Below are positions 36,163 to 45,606 of a stretch of DNA of 64,000 bases, piece by piece. The stretch is from NCBI GenBank assembly GCA_963805325.1, contig CAWDTS010000002.1, positions 186,001 through 250,000 on the forward strand. Direction: 5' to 3'. Source of the DNA: DASWJZ01 sp963805325 (GTDB taxonomy: Bacteria; Pseudomonadota; Alphaproteobacteria; Rhizobiales; Afifellaceae). Both the position numbers and the translations under genes were made by a program. Position 1 is the stretch's first letter; each line of letters begins with the position of its first letter. The notes beneath the pieces are model-generated. The model had not been told where the DNA came from and did no database searches. It saw only the letters and a program-made list of their open reading frames with translations.

Positions 36163-36873
36163 ATGGCGAATCCAAACGCGGCGCACGAGCCGTCAATGGA
36201 AGAGATACTAGCGTCCATCCGCCAGATCATCTCCGAGGACGGAGGATCGGCGGCCCCGAAGATCGACGGTGTAATCACCGAGCCTGCGGGGGGCGCGCGG
36301 GCGGGACGGGCCGCCTCCGAAGGCCCAAATAGAACCTTCGAGCCCACGGCCTCTACGCCCCGCGAGGCTGCACCCCGCGCGGAGAGCGCGGCGGCGAAGC
36401 CGGCCGCTCACGATGCCGCAGGTGCGCCGATGGCGATGCCGGCATCCGCCAAGACTGCGCAAGAACCGCCTGCCGAGGCCGCGAGGGAAGAGCCCGCCGC
36501 GGGGGCGCGGGATGAGATCGAGACCGAACCGGACTATGGGGAATTCATGCGTCGCATTTCCGAAGACGCCGCGAAGCTTGGCGCGCTGGAGCCCGCGCCT
36601 ACGTCGTCGCGGACGCCGGCGATCGGATCGGCCGCGCGCCGCGCCGATGACGCGGAGAGACCGCTGCTTTCGCGGGAATCCGGCCAGGCTGTGTCCGGCG
36701 CCTTCGGCGCGCTTGCCCATACGCTCCTTGAGCAAAACGCACGCACGCTCGAAGACGTCGTCACAGAAATGCTGCAGCCGATGCTGAAGGATTGGCTCGA
36801 CGACAACCTGCCCTCGATCGTGGAGCGGAAGGTGCGCGAGGAGATCGAAAGGGTCTCACGCGGCCGGCGCTGA
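36163..36873 (+). CDS. popZ: Polar organising protein PopZ (DUF2497)
   Basis: A 236-residue protein with the PopZ layout. A short N-terminal helix (MEEILASIRQIISEDG, residues 12-27) is followed by a long disordered Ala/Pro/Glu-rich linker, then the conserved C-terminal assembly helices (FGALAHTLLEQNARTLEDVV; MLQPMLKDWLDDNLPSIVER). PopZ builds a condensate at the cell pole that tethers ParB-parS and recruits cell-cycle regulators. The linker (about 140 residues) is longer than in Caulobacter. The ATG follows GGGGAAGAG. It lies between tolC and valS, as is usual in this order. Confidence 0.92.
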   Translation: MANPNAAHEPSMEEILASIRQIISEDGGSAAPKIDGVITEPAGGARAGRAASEGPNRTFEPTASTPREAAPRAESAAAKPAAHDAAGAPMAMPASAKTAQEPPAEAAREEPAAGARDEIETEPDYGEFMRRISEDAAKLGALEPAPTSSRTPAIGSAARRADDAERPLLSRESGQAVSGAFGALAHTLLEQNARTLEDVVTEMLQPMLKDWLDDNLPSIVERKVREEIERVSRGRR

Positions 36874-36998
36874 ACCTTTCCGCTCAAGGAATAGGCAGTT
36901 TCGACCTGGGCGCCGGAAGACGCCGCACCTTGCAGCTTTGAGCGGTTGACAGGCTCAAGCGGCGTCAGTTTAACACCGCCGCCACAGCCGGGACCGTC

Positions 36999-39809
36999 AT
37001 GCTCGAAAAGACCTACGACGCAGCGAGCGTAGAGCCGCATATCCGCGACCTTTGGGAGAAGGCGGACGCGTTTCGCGCCGGCGCCGGCGCGGAACCGGGG
37101 GCGGAGCCGTTTTCGATCGTCATCCCGCCGCCGAACGTCACCGGCTCGCTCCACATGGGGCACGCGCTCAACAACACGCTGCAGGACATCCTCGTCCGCT
37201 TCGAACGCATGCGCGGGCGGGACGTGCTCTGGCAGCCGGGCATGGATCACGCCGGCATCGCCACGCAGATGGTGGTCGAGCGGCAGATGATGGAGCGCCA
37301 GGAACCAAGCCGGCGCGACATCGGCCGCGATGCCTTCGTCGAGAAGGTGTGGGCGTGGAAGGCAGAATCCGGCGGCATCATCATCAACCAGCTGAAGCGG
37401 CTCGGTGCCTCCTGCGATTGGACGCGCGAGCGCTTCACCATGGACGAGGGCTTGTCGCGCGCGGTCATCAAGGTGTTTGTGCAACTGCACAAGGAAGGGC
37501 TGATCTATCGCGACAAGCGACTGGTGAACTGGGACCCGAAGCTGATGACCGCCATCTCCGATCTGGAGGTGCAGCAGGTCGAGGTCAAAGGGCACCTCTG
37601 GCACTTCCGCTATCCGATCGAGGCGAGCGATCAATTTATCAACGTCGCGACGACTCGACCGGAAACGATGCTCGGCGATACCGCCGTCGCGGTTAACCCG
37701 AATGACGAGCGTTACAAGGATCTCGTCGGAAAGTTCGCCGTGCTGCCGCTCGTCGGTCGGCGCATCCCGATCGTCGCCGACGAATATGCCGACCCGGAGG
37801 CCGGGTCCGGCGCGGTGAAAATCACGCCGGCGCATGACTTCAACGACTTCGAGGTCGGGCGCCGCCACAACCTTCTGCTCGTCAACATCATGGACGCGGA
37901 AGCGAACATTCACCTTCGCAACAACGAAGACTTTCTGCGCGACGTACCGCCCTCCGTAGAACTGACGGAGACGATCGAAGCGCTCGACGGGCTCGACCGC
38001 TTCACTGTGCGCGAAAGCGTGGTCGCGATGATGGAGGAGCGCGAGCTCCTCGAGAAGACCGACGAGCACACGCACATGGTCCCACACGGCGACCGGAGCG
38101 GCGTGCCCATTGAGCCGTTCCTGACCGACCAATGGTATGTGAACGCCAAGGTGCTGGCCGAGCCGGCGATCGCGAGCGTGCGCCAAGGGCGGACCGCGAT
38201 CGTGCCGAAAAGCTGGGAGCGCACCTATTTCGACTGGATGGAGAACATCCAGCCCTGGTGCATCTCGCGCCAGCTCTGGTGGGGCCATCGCATTCCCGCT
38301 TGGTACGGTCCGAAGCGCGACGGCAGCGGATTCAGCTTCGACGACCTGGAGATCTTCGTCGAGAATTCCGAGACGGCGGCCCGCGAAGCGGCGGAGAAGT
38401 ATTATCGGCACGATGCGGTCGTCGTGTCTTCAAGCCAGGAAGCGTCGGAGTACTGGGCCTCGGCCTTCAGGAACGATCAGCCTCTCCCGGCAATGCCGAT
38501 CTGGCGCGACGAGGATGTGCTCGACACCTGGTTCTCGTCCGCGCTCTGGCCGTTCTCGACGCTCGGCTGGCCGGAGGAGACGCCGGAGCTCAAGCGCTAC
38601 TATCCAACGAGCGTGCTCGTCACCGGCTTCGACATCATCTTCTTCTGGGTGGCGCGGATGATGATGATGGGGCTCCACTTCATGAAGAAGGAGCCGTTCC
38701 ACACCACCTACATCCACGGCATCGTGCGCGACGAGAAGGGTGCCAAGATGTCGAAGTCGAAGGGGAATGTGGTCGACCCCCTCGAATTGATCGACGAGTT
38801 CGGCGCCGACGCCCTGCGGTTCACAATGGCGTCGCTCGTAACGCCGCGCGGCGACGTGAAACCGTCGCGCGCCCGCATCGAGGGCTACCGCAACTTCGGC
38901 ACCAAGATCTGGAATGCCGCGCGCTTCTGCGAGATCAATCAGTGCCGTCTCGACCCGGCTTTCGATCCCGGAAGCGCCAAGGAAACCGTCAACCGCTGGA
39001 TCCTTACGGAGGCAACCGCCACCGTTCGCGCGGTCACGCAGGCAATCGAAGAGTATCGCTTCAACGAAGGCGCCGACGCGGCGTACCATTTTGTCTGGGC
39101 AACCTACTGCGATTGGTATCTGGAGCTGATCAAGCCGGTGTTCGCCGACGGGAGCGACGCGGCGAAGGCGGAGACGCGCGCAACGGCCGCTCACGTCCTC
39201 AGCCTCATCCTGCGCGTCATGCATCCCTTCATGCCCTTCATCACCGAGGCGCTTTGGAGCGAGGTCGGGGAGGGGGAGAAGACGGTTCTCGCGCTGTCAC
39301 GCTGGCCAAAGCCGGACTTCACCGACCTCGCCGCCGATTCCGAGGTCAATGGGCTGATCGAGCTGATCGGCGCGATCCGTTCGGTCCGCTCGGAGATGAA
39401 CGTCCCGCCGGCGGCGAAGACGCAGCTCGTCATGATCGGCGAGAATGCCGATATGACTACCCGCCTCGCACGACATGCTGCCGCGATCGAACGCCTTGCC
39501 CGGATCGACAGCATGACGAGCGCCGAGCGTCCGCCGGTCGGCGCGGCGCAGGTGATTGTCGGTGGCGCGACCTTCGCGCTGCCGCTTGCAGGAATCGTCG
39601 ACTTCTCCGCCGAGGAGGCGCGGCTCGAAAAGGAGATCGCGCGGGTCGAAGACGAGATCGGGCGGATCGACAAGAAGCTCGCCAACGCGAAGTTCGTCGC
39701 CCGTGCGCCTGAAGACGTTGTTGAGGCAGAACGTGAGAAGCGCGCGGCCTATGCCGCCGACGGCGAGCGGCTTGCGACGGCGCTGAAGCGGGTCAAGAAC
39801 GCCGCCTAA
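36999..39809 (+). CDS. valS: Valyl-tRNA synthetase
   Basis: A 936-residue class I synthetase that charges tRNA-Val. The HIGH-type motif HMGH is at residues 52-55 (PPPNVTGSLHMGHALN), the editing domain includes TTRPETMLGDTAVAVNP, KMSKS is at 583-587, and the C-terminal coiled coil (EEARLEKEIARVEDEIGRID) is present. Length is typical. The reading frame is intact over 2.8 kb, in contrast to several neighbours. The ATG lies 125 bases after popZ. Confidence 0.97.
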   Translation: MLEKTYDAASVEPHIRDLWEKADAFRAGAGAEPGAEPFSIVIPPPNVTGSLHMGHALNNTLQDILVRFERMRGRDVLWQPGMDHAGIATQMVVERQMMERQEPSRRDIGRDAFVEKVWAWKAESGGIIINQLKRLGASCDWTRERFTMDEGLSRAVIKVFVQLHKEGLIYRDKRLVNWDPKLMTAISDLEVQQVEVKGHLWHFRYPIEASDQFINVATTRPETMLGDTAVAVNPNDERYKDLVGKFAVLPLVGRRIPIVADEYADPEAGSGAVKITPAHDFNDFEVGRRHNLLLVNIMDAEANIHLRNNEDFLRDVPPSVELTETIEALDGLDRFTVRESVVAMMEERELLEKTDEHTHMVPHGDRSGVPIEPFLTDQWYVNAKVLAEPAIASVRQGRTAIVPKSWERTYFDWMENIQPWCISRQLWWGHRIPAWYGPKRDGSGFSFDDLEIFVENSETAAREAAEKYYRHDAVVVSSSQEASEYWASAFRNDQPLPAMPIWRDEDVLDTWFSSALWPFSTLGWPEETPELKRYYPTSVLVTGFDIIFFWVARMMMMGLHFMKKEPFHTTYIHGIVRDEKGAKMSKSKGNVVDPLELIDEFGADALRFTMASLVTPRGDVKPSRARIEGYRNFGTKIWNAARFCEINQCRLDPAFDPGSAKETVNRWILTEATATVRAVTQAIEEYRFNEGADAAYHFVWATYCDWYLELIKPVFADGSDAAKAETRATAAHVLSLILRVMHPFMPFITEALWSEVGEGEKTVLALSRWPKPDFTDLAADSEVNGLIELIGAIRSVRSEMNVPPAAKTQLVMIGENADMTTRLARHAAAIERLARIDSMTSAERPPVGAAQVIVGGATFALPLAGIVDFSAEEARLEKEIARVEDEIGRIDKKLANAKFVARAPEDVVEAEREKRAAYAADGERLATALKRVKNAA

Positions 39810-40039
39810 GCCAGCCGGCGGGTGTGCCTTAAGACTCTGTAACCCAACTGCCACAGCTGTTGCAAAACAGCGTCGATTCAGCGTGGTGCCCCCTTTGCGC
39901 CACGATCAATCTTAATGTTTCTCAACGTCTCCGCACCATTCTTGGTGCGAGACGACAGGCCACGCCGGGGGGCGGAAACAATGGTGGGCCACACGCAGTA
40001 AAGCTGCGACGCGCAGGGGGCGCGGCGAGAGCAGGCAAG

Positions 40040-41764
40040 ATGGACGCAAGAACATTCGACAAGAAGAATCTGCCCAGCCGTCATGTGACGGAGGGGGCGA
40101 GCCGCGCGCCGCATCGCTCGTATCTTTACGCGATGGGTCTGACGCGCGAGCAGATTCACCAGCCTTTCGTCGGCGTCGCTACGTGCTGGAACGAGGCAGC
40201 GCCGTGCAACATCTCGCTCTCTCGCCAGGCGCAGGCCGCCAAGAAGGGCGTCTCCGCCGCTGCCGGGACGCCGCGCGAATTCACCACGATCACCGTGACC
40301 GATGGCATTGCCATGGGACACCAGGGCATGAAGTCGTCTCTGGTGTCGCGCGAGGTAATCGCCGATTCCGTCGAATTGACCATGCGCGGGCATTGCTACG
40401 ACGCGCTGATCGGGTTGGCCGGATGCGACAAGTCGCTGCCGGGCATGATGATGGCGATGTGCAGACTGAATGTGCCCTCGATCTTCATCTATGGCGGCTC
40501 GATCCTGCCTGGGACCTTCCGCGGCAAGCAGGTCACCGTGCAGGACCTCTTCGAGGCTGTCGGCATGGTCTCGGTCGGCAAGATGACGGCCGAAGACCTC
40601 GACGAGCTTGAGCAGGTTGCCTGTCCTTCCGCCGGAGCCTGCGGCGCACAGTTCACGGCCAACACGATGGCGACCGTCTCCGAGGCGATAGGGCTTGCGC
40701 TTCCCTATTCGGCCGGAGCACCGGCGCCTTACGAGATCCGCGATCGCTTCTGCATGGCGGCGGGCGAGAAGATCATGGAGCTCATCGCGCGTGATATCCG
40801 TCCGCGCGACATCGTCACCCGCGAAGCGCTGGAGAACGCTGCGACAGTTGTGGCGGCGTCCGGCGGGTCGACCAATGCCGGGCTGCACCTGCCGGCAATC
40901 GCGCACGAATGCGGGATCAAGTTCGATCTTTTCGACGTCGCGGAGATCTTCAAGCGCACGCCCTACATCGCCGATCTGAAACCCGGCGGACGCTACGTCG
41001 CCAAGGACATGTTCGAGGCAGGCGGCATCCCGCTCCTCATGAAGACACTCTTTGATAACGGTTTTCTCAATGGCGATTGCTTAACCGTAACTGGCCGCAC
41101 AATTGCCGAAAATCTAGCTCAAGTGAAATGGAACTCGGACCAGGACGTGGTGCGTCCGGCCGACGACCCGATAAGTCCAACCGGCGGAGTGGTGGGCCTG
41201 AGAGGCAACCTCGCCGAGGAAGGCGCCATCGTGAAGGTGGCGGGGATGAAGACGATCCACTTCTCTGGGCCTGCGCGCTGTTTCGACAGCGAAGAGGAAT
41301 GTTTCGCGGCTGTGAGCGAGCGCAAATACAAAGAAGGCGAAGTGCTGGTCATCCGCTACGAAGGGCCGCGCGGCGGCCCCGGCATGCGTGAGATGCTCTC
41401 CACCACCGCGGCGCTCTATGGGCAGGGGATGGGCGACAAGGTCGCGCTCATCACCGATGGCCGCTTTTCCGGCGCAACGCGCGGCTTCTGCATCGGGCAT
41501 GTGGCGCCAGAGGCGGCGCTCGGCGGGCCGATCGGGCTTCTGCGCGACGGCGATATCATCGAGATCGACGCGGAGACGGGACGCCTCGACGTCAAACTCT
41601 CCGACGCGGAACTTTCAGCGCGGCAGAAGACTTGGAAACCGCGCGAGACGGACTACCGATCCGGCGCGCTTTGGAAATACGCGCAGATCGTCGGTTCGGC
41701 GAGAGACGGGGCGGTCACCCATCCAGGTGGTGCCGCTGAAACGGTGACTTATGCGGATCTCTAG
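40040..41764 (+). CDS. ilvD: Dihydroxy-acid dehydratase IlvD
   Basis: A 574-residue Fe-S enzyme that makes the 2-keto acids leading to valine, isoleucine and pantothenate. Cysteines of the cluster are in GVATCWNEAAPC, GLAGCDKSLPG and ACPSAGACGAQFTANTMA. DGRFSGATRGFCIGHVAPEA is the classic C-terminal motif. The ATG at 40040 gives the standard start (MDARTFDKKNLPSRHVTEGA). The 230-base leader after valS contains a small GCACCA-TTCT-TGGTGC hairpin (39933-39948), but no leader peptide is obvious. The last 14 bases overlap the exoR-like gene. Confidence 0.96.
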   Translation: MDARTFDKKNLPSRHVTEGASRAPHRSYLYAMGLTREQIHQPFVGVATCWNEAAPCNISLSRQAQAAKKGVSAAAGTPREFTTITVTDGIAMGHQGMKSSLVSREVIADSVELTMRGHCYDALIGLAGCDKSLPGMMMAMCRLNVPSIFIYGGSILPGTFRGKQVTVQDLFEAVGMVSVGKMTAEDLDELEQVACPSAGACGAQFTANTMATVSEAIGLALPYSAGAPAPYEIRDRFCMAAGEKIMELIARDIRPRDIVTREALENAATVVAASGGSTNAGLHLPAIAHECGIKFDLFDVAEIFKRTPYIADLKPGGRYVAKDMFEAGGIPLLMKTLFDNGFLNGDCLTVTGRTIAENLAQVKWNSDQDVVRPADDPISPTGGVVGLRGNLAEEGAIVKVAGMKTIHFSGPARCFDSEEECFAAVSERKYKEGEVLVIRYEGPRGGPGMREMLSTTAALYGQGMGDKVALITDGRFSGATRGFCIGHVAPEAALGGPIGLLRDGDIIEIDAETGRLDVKLSDAELSARQKTWKPRETDYRSGALWKYAQIVGSARDGAVTHPGGAAETVTYADL

Positions 41765-42560
41765 ATTCAGTGTCGTTATTCTGCTGACGGGGCTCGGCGC
41801 CGGCGCTGCGCACGCGCTCGATCCGAACCTGACTCCTGGCGAAGCCTTCCGCTCAGGCTACGAAGCCTACAAGGCCGGTGATGCTGCAACGGCGATCGAG
41901 GCGCTGAACTATGCTGCCGCGAACGGGCATCCGGGCGCGCTGTGGAAGCTCGGGCGCATGTACCAGACCGGCGATCTCGTCGCCGAGGACGACCGCAAGG
42001 CGATGCAGTTCTTCACGCAGGTCGCGACCGAATACGGGGACGAGAATCCGAATGGGCCGGATGCGCCCTTCGTCGCCGACGCATTCGTGACGCTCGGCAC
42101 CTATTACCAGAGCGGCATACCGGGACAGGTCGTGGCCGATCCGGGTCGCGCGCGGCGCTTCTTCGCCTATGCGGCGTCCTACTTCGGCGATTCCGATGCG
42201 CAGTTCTCGCTCGCCAACATGTTCCTGCAGGGGCAGGGCGGCGACAAGGACACCCGCCAGGCGGCGCGCTGGTTCAAGCTTGCCGCACGCAAGGGCCATG
42301 TCGGCGCGGAAGCCGAGTTCGGCCACATGCTCTACGAGGGCATCGGCATGGATCGCCGCCCGGTCGAAGGCCTGATGTGGCTGACGATCGCGCGTCTCTC
42401 GAGCCCCGGCGACCCAGTGATCCAGAGCAAGCACGAACAGGCATTTTCAACCGCCAGTGAAGCGGAGCGCCGCGAGGCGATGGCGCTGGCGCAGGCCTGG
42501 GTGGCGAAGCGCACCGGCGGAGCGCAGGCGCAAGCGCAGACATCCGCGCCGCTTCAGTAG
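41751..42560 (+). CDS. ExoR-like Sel1-repeat periplasmic protein
   Basis: A 269-residue protein with a signal peptide (VVILLTGLGAGAAHALD) and successive Sel1/TPR-like repeats (AAANGHPGALWKLGRMYQTG; GDSDAQFSLANMFLQGQGGD; ARKGHVGAEAEFGHMLYEG). Length and repeat order match ExoR of Sinorhizobium, a periplasmic inhibitor of the ExoS-ChvI two-component system that represses exopolysaccharide and promotes motility. Neither exoS nor chvI is in the window. The ATG lies inside the end of ilvD (14-base overlap), so expression is probably coupled to branched-chain amino-acid synthesis. Confidence 0.8.
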   Translation: MRISRFSVVILLTGLGAGAAHALDPNLTPGEAFRSGYEAYKAGDAATAIEALNYAAANGHPGALWKLGRMYQTGDLVAEDDRKAMQFFTQVATEYGDENPNGPDAPFVADAFVTLGTYYQSGIPGQVVADPGRARRFFAYAASYFGDSDAQFSLANMFLQGQGGDKDTRQAARWFKLAARKGHVGAEAEFGHMLYEGIGMDRRPVEGLMWLTIARLSSPGDPVIQSKHEQAFSTASEAERREAMALAQAWVAKRTGGAQAQAQTSAPLQ

Positions 42561-42575
42561 TCCCAGTCGTTCAGG

Positions 42576-42860
42576 TTAGCGAAGCGGAAGAGGCCGGTCC
42601 GGCGCGGCGGACATCGCCAGGACCGGGTTCTCGATATCGCGCGCGGCCTGCGGGCAGTCTCCGGGCAGGAACTTCCAGGAGGTGTTGTTCAGCACCATCT
42701 GGCACTGTGCGAGGCGCGGCCCTGAAGCGGTGTTGAGGCAGACGGTGTCACCGAGGGTCGCCTGCACGCCTTCAGCTCGGCAGGTGCAATTCGGATCGGC
42801 AAGCGCGGCGGTTCCGCCGAGGGCGGCGAGTGACGCGAATGCGATGAGCAGCGTCTTCAT
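42576..42860 (-). CDS. Small secreted cysteine-containing protein
   Basis: A 94-residue protein with a Sec signal peptide (LLIAFASLAALGGTAALAD). The mature part carries five Cys (NCTCRAEG, DTVCLN, AQCQMV, GDCPQ), four to six of which may form disulfides. The last 20 residues look unstructured and may be an extension. Function unknown. It is convergent with the exoR-like gene (15-base gap). A normal N-terminus and codon use support it being real. Confidence 0.65.
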   Translation of the reverse strand: MKTLLIAFASLAALGGTAALADPNCTCRAEGVQATLGDTVCLNTASGPRLAQCQMVLNNTSWKFLPGDCPQAARDIENPVLAMSAAPDRPLPLR

Positions 42861-42928
42861 GACCGCGGAACTTTAGCACGCCGGCGCAGGAATCGCGACC
42901 CCATAGGAGTCGAACGCCGGCATCGGCG

Positions 42929-43715
42929 TCAATCTCTCAGTTCCACCCACACCGGAACGTGGTCGGAGGGCTTCTCCCAGGCGCGCACGTAGCGGTCGAT
43001 GCCGGCCTCGACCAGGCGATCCGCAGCTTCTGGCGAGAGCAGCAGATGGTCGATGCGGATGCCGTTGTTCTTCTGCCATGCGCCGGCCTGATAGTCCCAG
43101 AAGGTGTAAATGCCGCCGCGATCGTCTACGGCACGGACTGCATCGGTCAGCCCAAGCGCGAGAAGCCGGCGATATGCAGCGCGCGATTCGGGCTGATAGA
43201 GCGCGTCGCCGGTCCAGGCCTCCGGGTTCTTCGCGTCGATCGGCTCGGAGATGATGTTGTAGTCGCCGCCGATGATGAGCGCCTCTTCATCGGCGAGCGC
43301 TGAGCGCGTCCAGCCCTCCAGTCGCTTCATCCAGGCGAGCTTGTAGACGAATTTCTCCGTGCCGATCGGGTTGCCGTTCGGCATGTAGGCGGAGGCGACG
43401 CGGACGGCGCGCTGCGTCTTTCGGCGCCACAAGGCCGACGATGAAGCGCGCCTGCTCGTCGCCGTCGCCATCGGGAAGGCCGCGCGTCACGTCCTCGATC
43501 GGATGCTTCGAGAGAAGCGCGACGCCGTTGAAGCCCTTCTGGCCGTGCACAGCGACGTTGTAGCCGGCGTCGTTCAGGACGTCGGTCGGAAAGGCCTCGT
43601 CGACCGACTTGATCTCCTGCAGGCAGACGACGTCGGGCGCCGTCTCCTTCAGCCAGATGAGGAGATTGTCGATGCGCGCCTTGACGCCGTTGATGTTCCA
43701 GGTGGCGATGCGCAT
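42929..43715 (-). CDS. xth: Exodeoxyribonuclease III, one frameshift
   Basis: The sequence begins MRIATWNINGVKARIDNLL with the catalytic Glu in CLQEIKSVDEAF, and continues to about 43430. It then resumes one frame over with VRVASAYMPNGNPIGTEKF, GGDYNII, ALYQPESRAAYRRLLALGL, IRIDHLLLSPEA and KPSDHVPVWVEL, which hold the catalytic Asp-Asn and Asp-His residues. The span is 3n+1, so one extra base explains it. The repaired product (about 261 residues) is a normal AP endonuclease/3'-5' exonuclease for base-excision repair. The start at 43715 was chosen as the family N-terminus. Confidence 0.88.
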
Positions 43716-43743
43716 CGGGGCTAGTGCAAAGGCTCCAGAATTG

Positions 43744-43843
43744 TCGTCATGCCATGGACTGACCATGGCATCCATTCCGGAACGCCCGGGCTGTCATCAA
43801 TGTCGCGGAATGGTTTGCCGGATCAAGTCCGGCAATGACGACA
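43744..43843. repeat. Intergenic palindromic repeat
   Basis: Stems ATGCCATGG-ACTGA-CCATGGCAT (43749-43771) and TTGCCGGA-TCAAG-TCCGGCAA (43815-43835) bracket short ATTCCGGAA/GGAATGG arms, ending in CAATGACGAC. The same plan recurs at 57209-57243 and 61022-61117. It lies between divergent xth and the erpA 3' end. Confidence 0.75.
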
Positions 43844-43864
43844 TCAAGGATGAGGATGTCGGTC

Positions 43865-44200
43865 TCAGACCGAGAAGCTTGTGCCACATCCACACGACGC
43901 GACCGCGTGCGGGTTCTTGATCTGGAAGGACTGGCCGATCAGGTCGTCGACGAAGTCGATCTCCGAGCCGCCCATATAGTCGAGCGACACCGCGTCGATC
44001 AGCACCTTGGCCCCGTCGCGCGAAAGAAGGATGTCGTCCGCCGCAGGCGAATCCTGAACCAGGTCGTAGCGGTACTGGAAACCGGAGCAGCCTCCGCCTT
44101 CGACACTGACGCGAAGTGCGGTTCCGGCTGGCTCGACGGCCAGAATCTTGGCGATCCGGCGGACGGCGCTGTCAGAAAGCGTGACGGTCGGCTGGTCCAT
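43865..44200 (-). CDS. erpA: Iron-sulfur cluster insertion protein (ErpA/HesB family)
   Basis: A 111-residue A-type Fe-S carrier. The three cluster-binding cysteines are in the expected places: VEGGGCSGFQYRY and the C-terminal SCGCGTSFSV. LDYMGGSEIDFVDDL is also typical. It accepts a [Fe-S] cluster from the assembly system and passes it to target enzymes. GGAAGA precedes the ATG at 44200; a much longer upstream frame is antisense to dgt. It is divergent from dgt, a pairing common in Rhizobiales. Confidence 0.93.
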   Translation of the reverse strand: MDQPTVTLSDSAVRRIAKILAVEPAGTALRVSVEGGGCSGFQYRYDLVQDSPAADDILLSRDGAKVLIDAVSLDYMGGSEIDFVDDLIGQSFQIKNPHAVASCGCGTSFSV

Positions 44201-44317
44201 AGGTCTTCCGCTCTTGCCCCGATTGCTATTGTAGCTAAGAACGCCGGGCCCGGTAGTCAATCGCGCCAAACGGCGCTTTCGGGTGCTCTTTGGCGCTTCA
44301 GAGGCGAGGGAGGCGGG

Positions 44318-45548
44318 ATGGTCGAGCTGCCGCGCGAGCTTCTTCGCCATGGCGAGCGCCGCCGCGCCGCCTATGCCACCGACCCGGCGGCGTCGCGCGG
44401 CCGCATCCACGCCGAGCCGGAAGACCCGCTCCGCTCGCCCTACCAGCGCGATCGCGACCGTATCATCCATTCCAACGCCTTCCGCCGCCTGAAGCACAAG
44501 ACGCAGGTCTTCATCCAGCACGGGGACGACCACTTCCGCACGCGGCTCATCCACACCCTGGAGGTCGCGCAGATCGCCCGCTCGATTGCCCGCCCGCTCG
44601 GGCTCGACGAAGACCTCGCGGAGGCCTTGGCGCTCGCCCACGATCTCGGTCATCCGCCTTTCGGCCACGCCGGCGAACGCGCGCTCGATGAAGCGCTCAC
44701 GGCCTACGAGGGGTTCGACCACAATGCCCAGAGCCTGCGTGTCGTGAGCGAACTTGAGCGCCGCTATGCGCTCTTCGACGGGCTGAATCTCAGCTTCGAG
44801 ACACACGAAGGGCTGGTGAAGCACAACGGCCCGATCCTCGATTCCGTCGGTCGCCCCGCCGGGGTTTATGCCGGCGGTAAGCTTCCGTACGCGATCCGCG
44901 CCTTCCAGGAGCGCCAGGACCTGGAACTCCACCTTTTCGCCGGGCTCGAGGCGCAGGTCGCAGCGATCTCCGACGACATCGCCTACGACTGCCATGACAT
45001 CGAAGACGGACTGCGCGCCGGGCTGATCGCGCTTGCCGACCTTGAGGAGCAGCCTCTGACCGCGCCGATCCTCGCCGAGATCCACGCCGCGTTTCCGGGC
45101 CTCGACCCAGGCGCGCGCGGTGCACGAGCTGGTGCGGCGCACGATCACGACGATGATCCTCGACGTGCTTCTGGAGACCACCCGCCGCATCGACGATGCC
45201 GGCGTCGACAGTAGAGAGGCGGTTCGTCGGGCCGGCAAGCCGCTCGTCGGCTTCTCTCCGGCGCTGGCGCGTTCGGAAGCGGCGCTAAAGCGTTTCCTGA
45301 TGGCGAACGTCTATCGGAACGACGCTGTCATGCGGCCGGTGAAGCTCGCCGAAGCGCTTGTCGCCGACCTTTTCGAAGCGCTCTTCGAGGATCCGGCGCG
45401 GATGCCCGAAGAATGGGCGGAGGGGCTGGAGCGCCACGACGCGTTCGGCGTGGCGCGTCGCGTCGCCGACTACATTGCCGGGATGACCGACCGTTACGCA
45501 GTCGCCGAGCACCAGCGCTTGTTTGACGACACGCCCGATCTCGGGTAG
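44318..45548 (+). CDS. dgt: dGTP triphosphohydrolase-like protein, one frameshift
   Basis: An HD-domain hydrolase. LRSPYQRDRDRIIHSNAFRR, the metal motif RLIHTLEVAQIARSIAR, LALAHDLGHPPFGHAGE and DDIAYDCHDIEDGL are the dGTPase type 2 signatures. The frame breaks near 45112 (an extra base in a GCGCGCGG tract) and continues with VHELVRRTITTMILDVLLE to 45548. The span is 3n+1, giving about 409 residues after repair, which is normal. It lowers dNTP pools by releasing triphosphate. The ATG is behind GAGGCGAGGGAGG. argS follows after 58 bases. Confidence 0.88.
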
Positions 45549-45606
45549 GGCGCGAGCCGAATGCGGCGGGATTGCCCGTGACTAGGCCGCCGCCGCGGGA
45601 TTTTCC

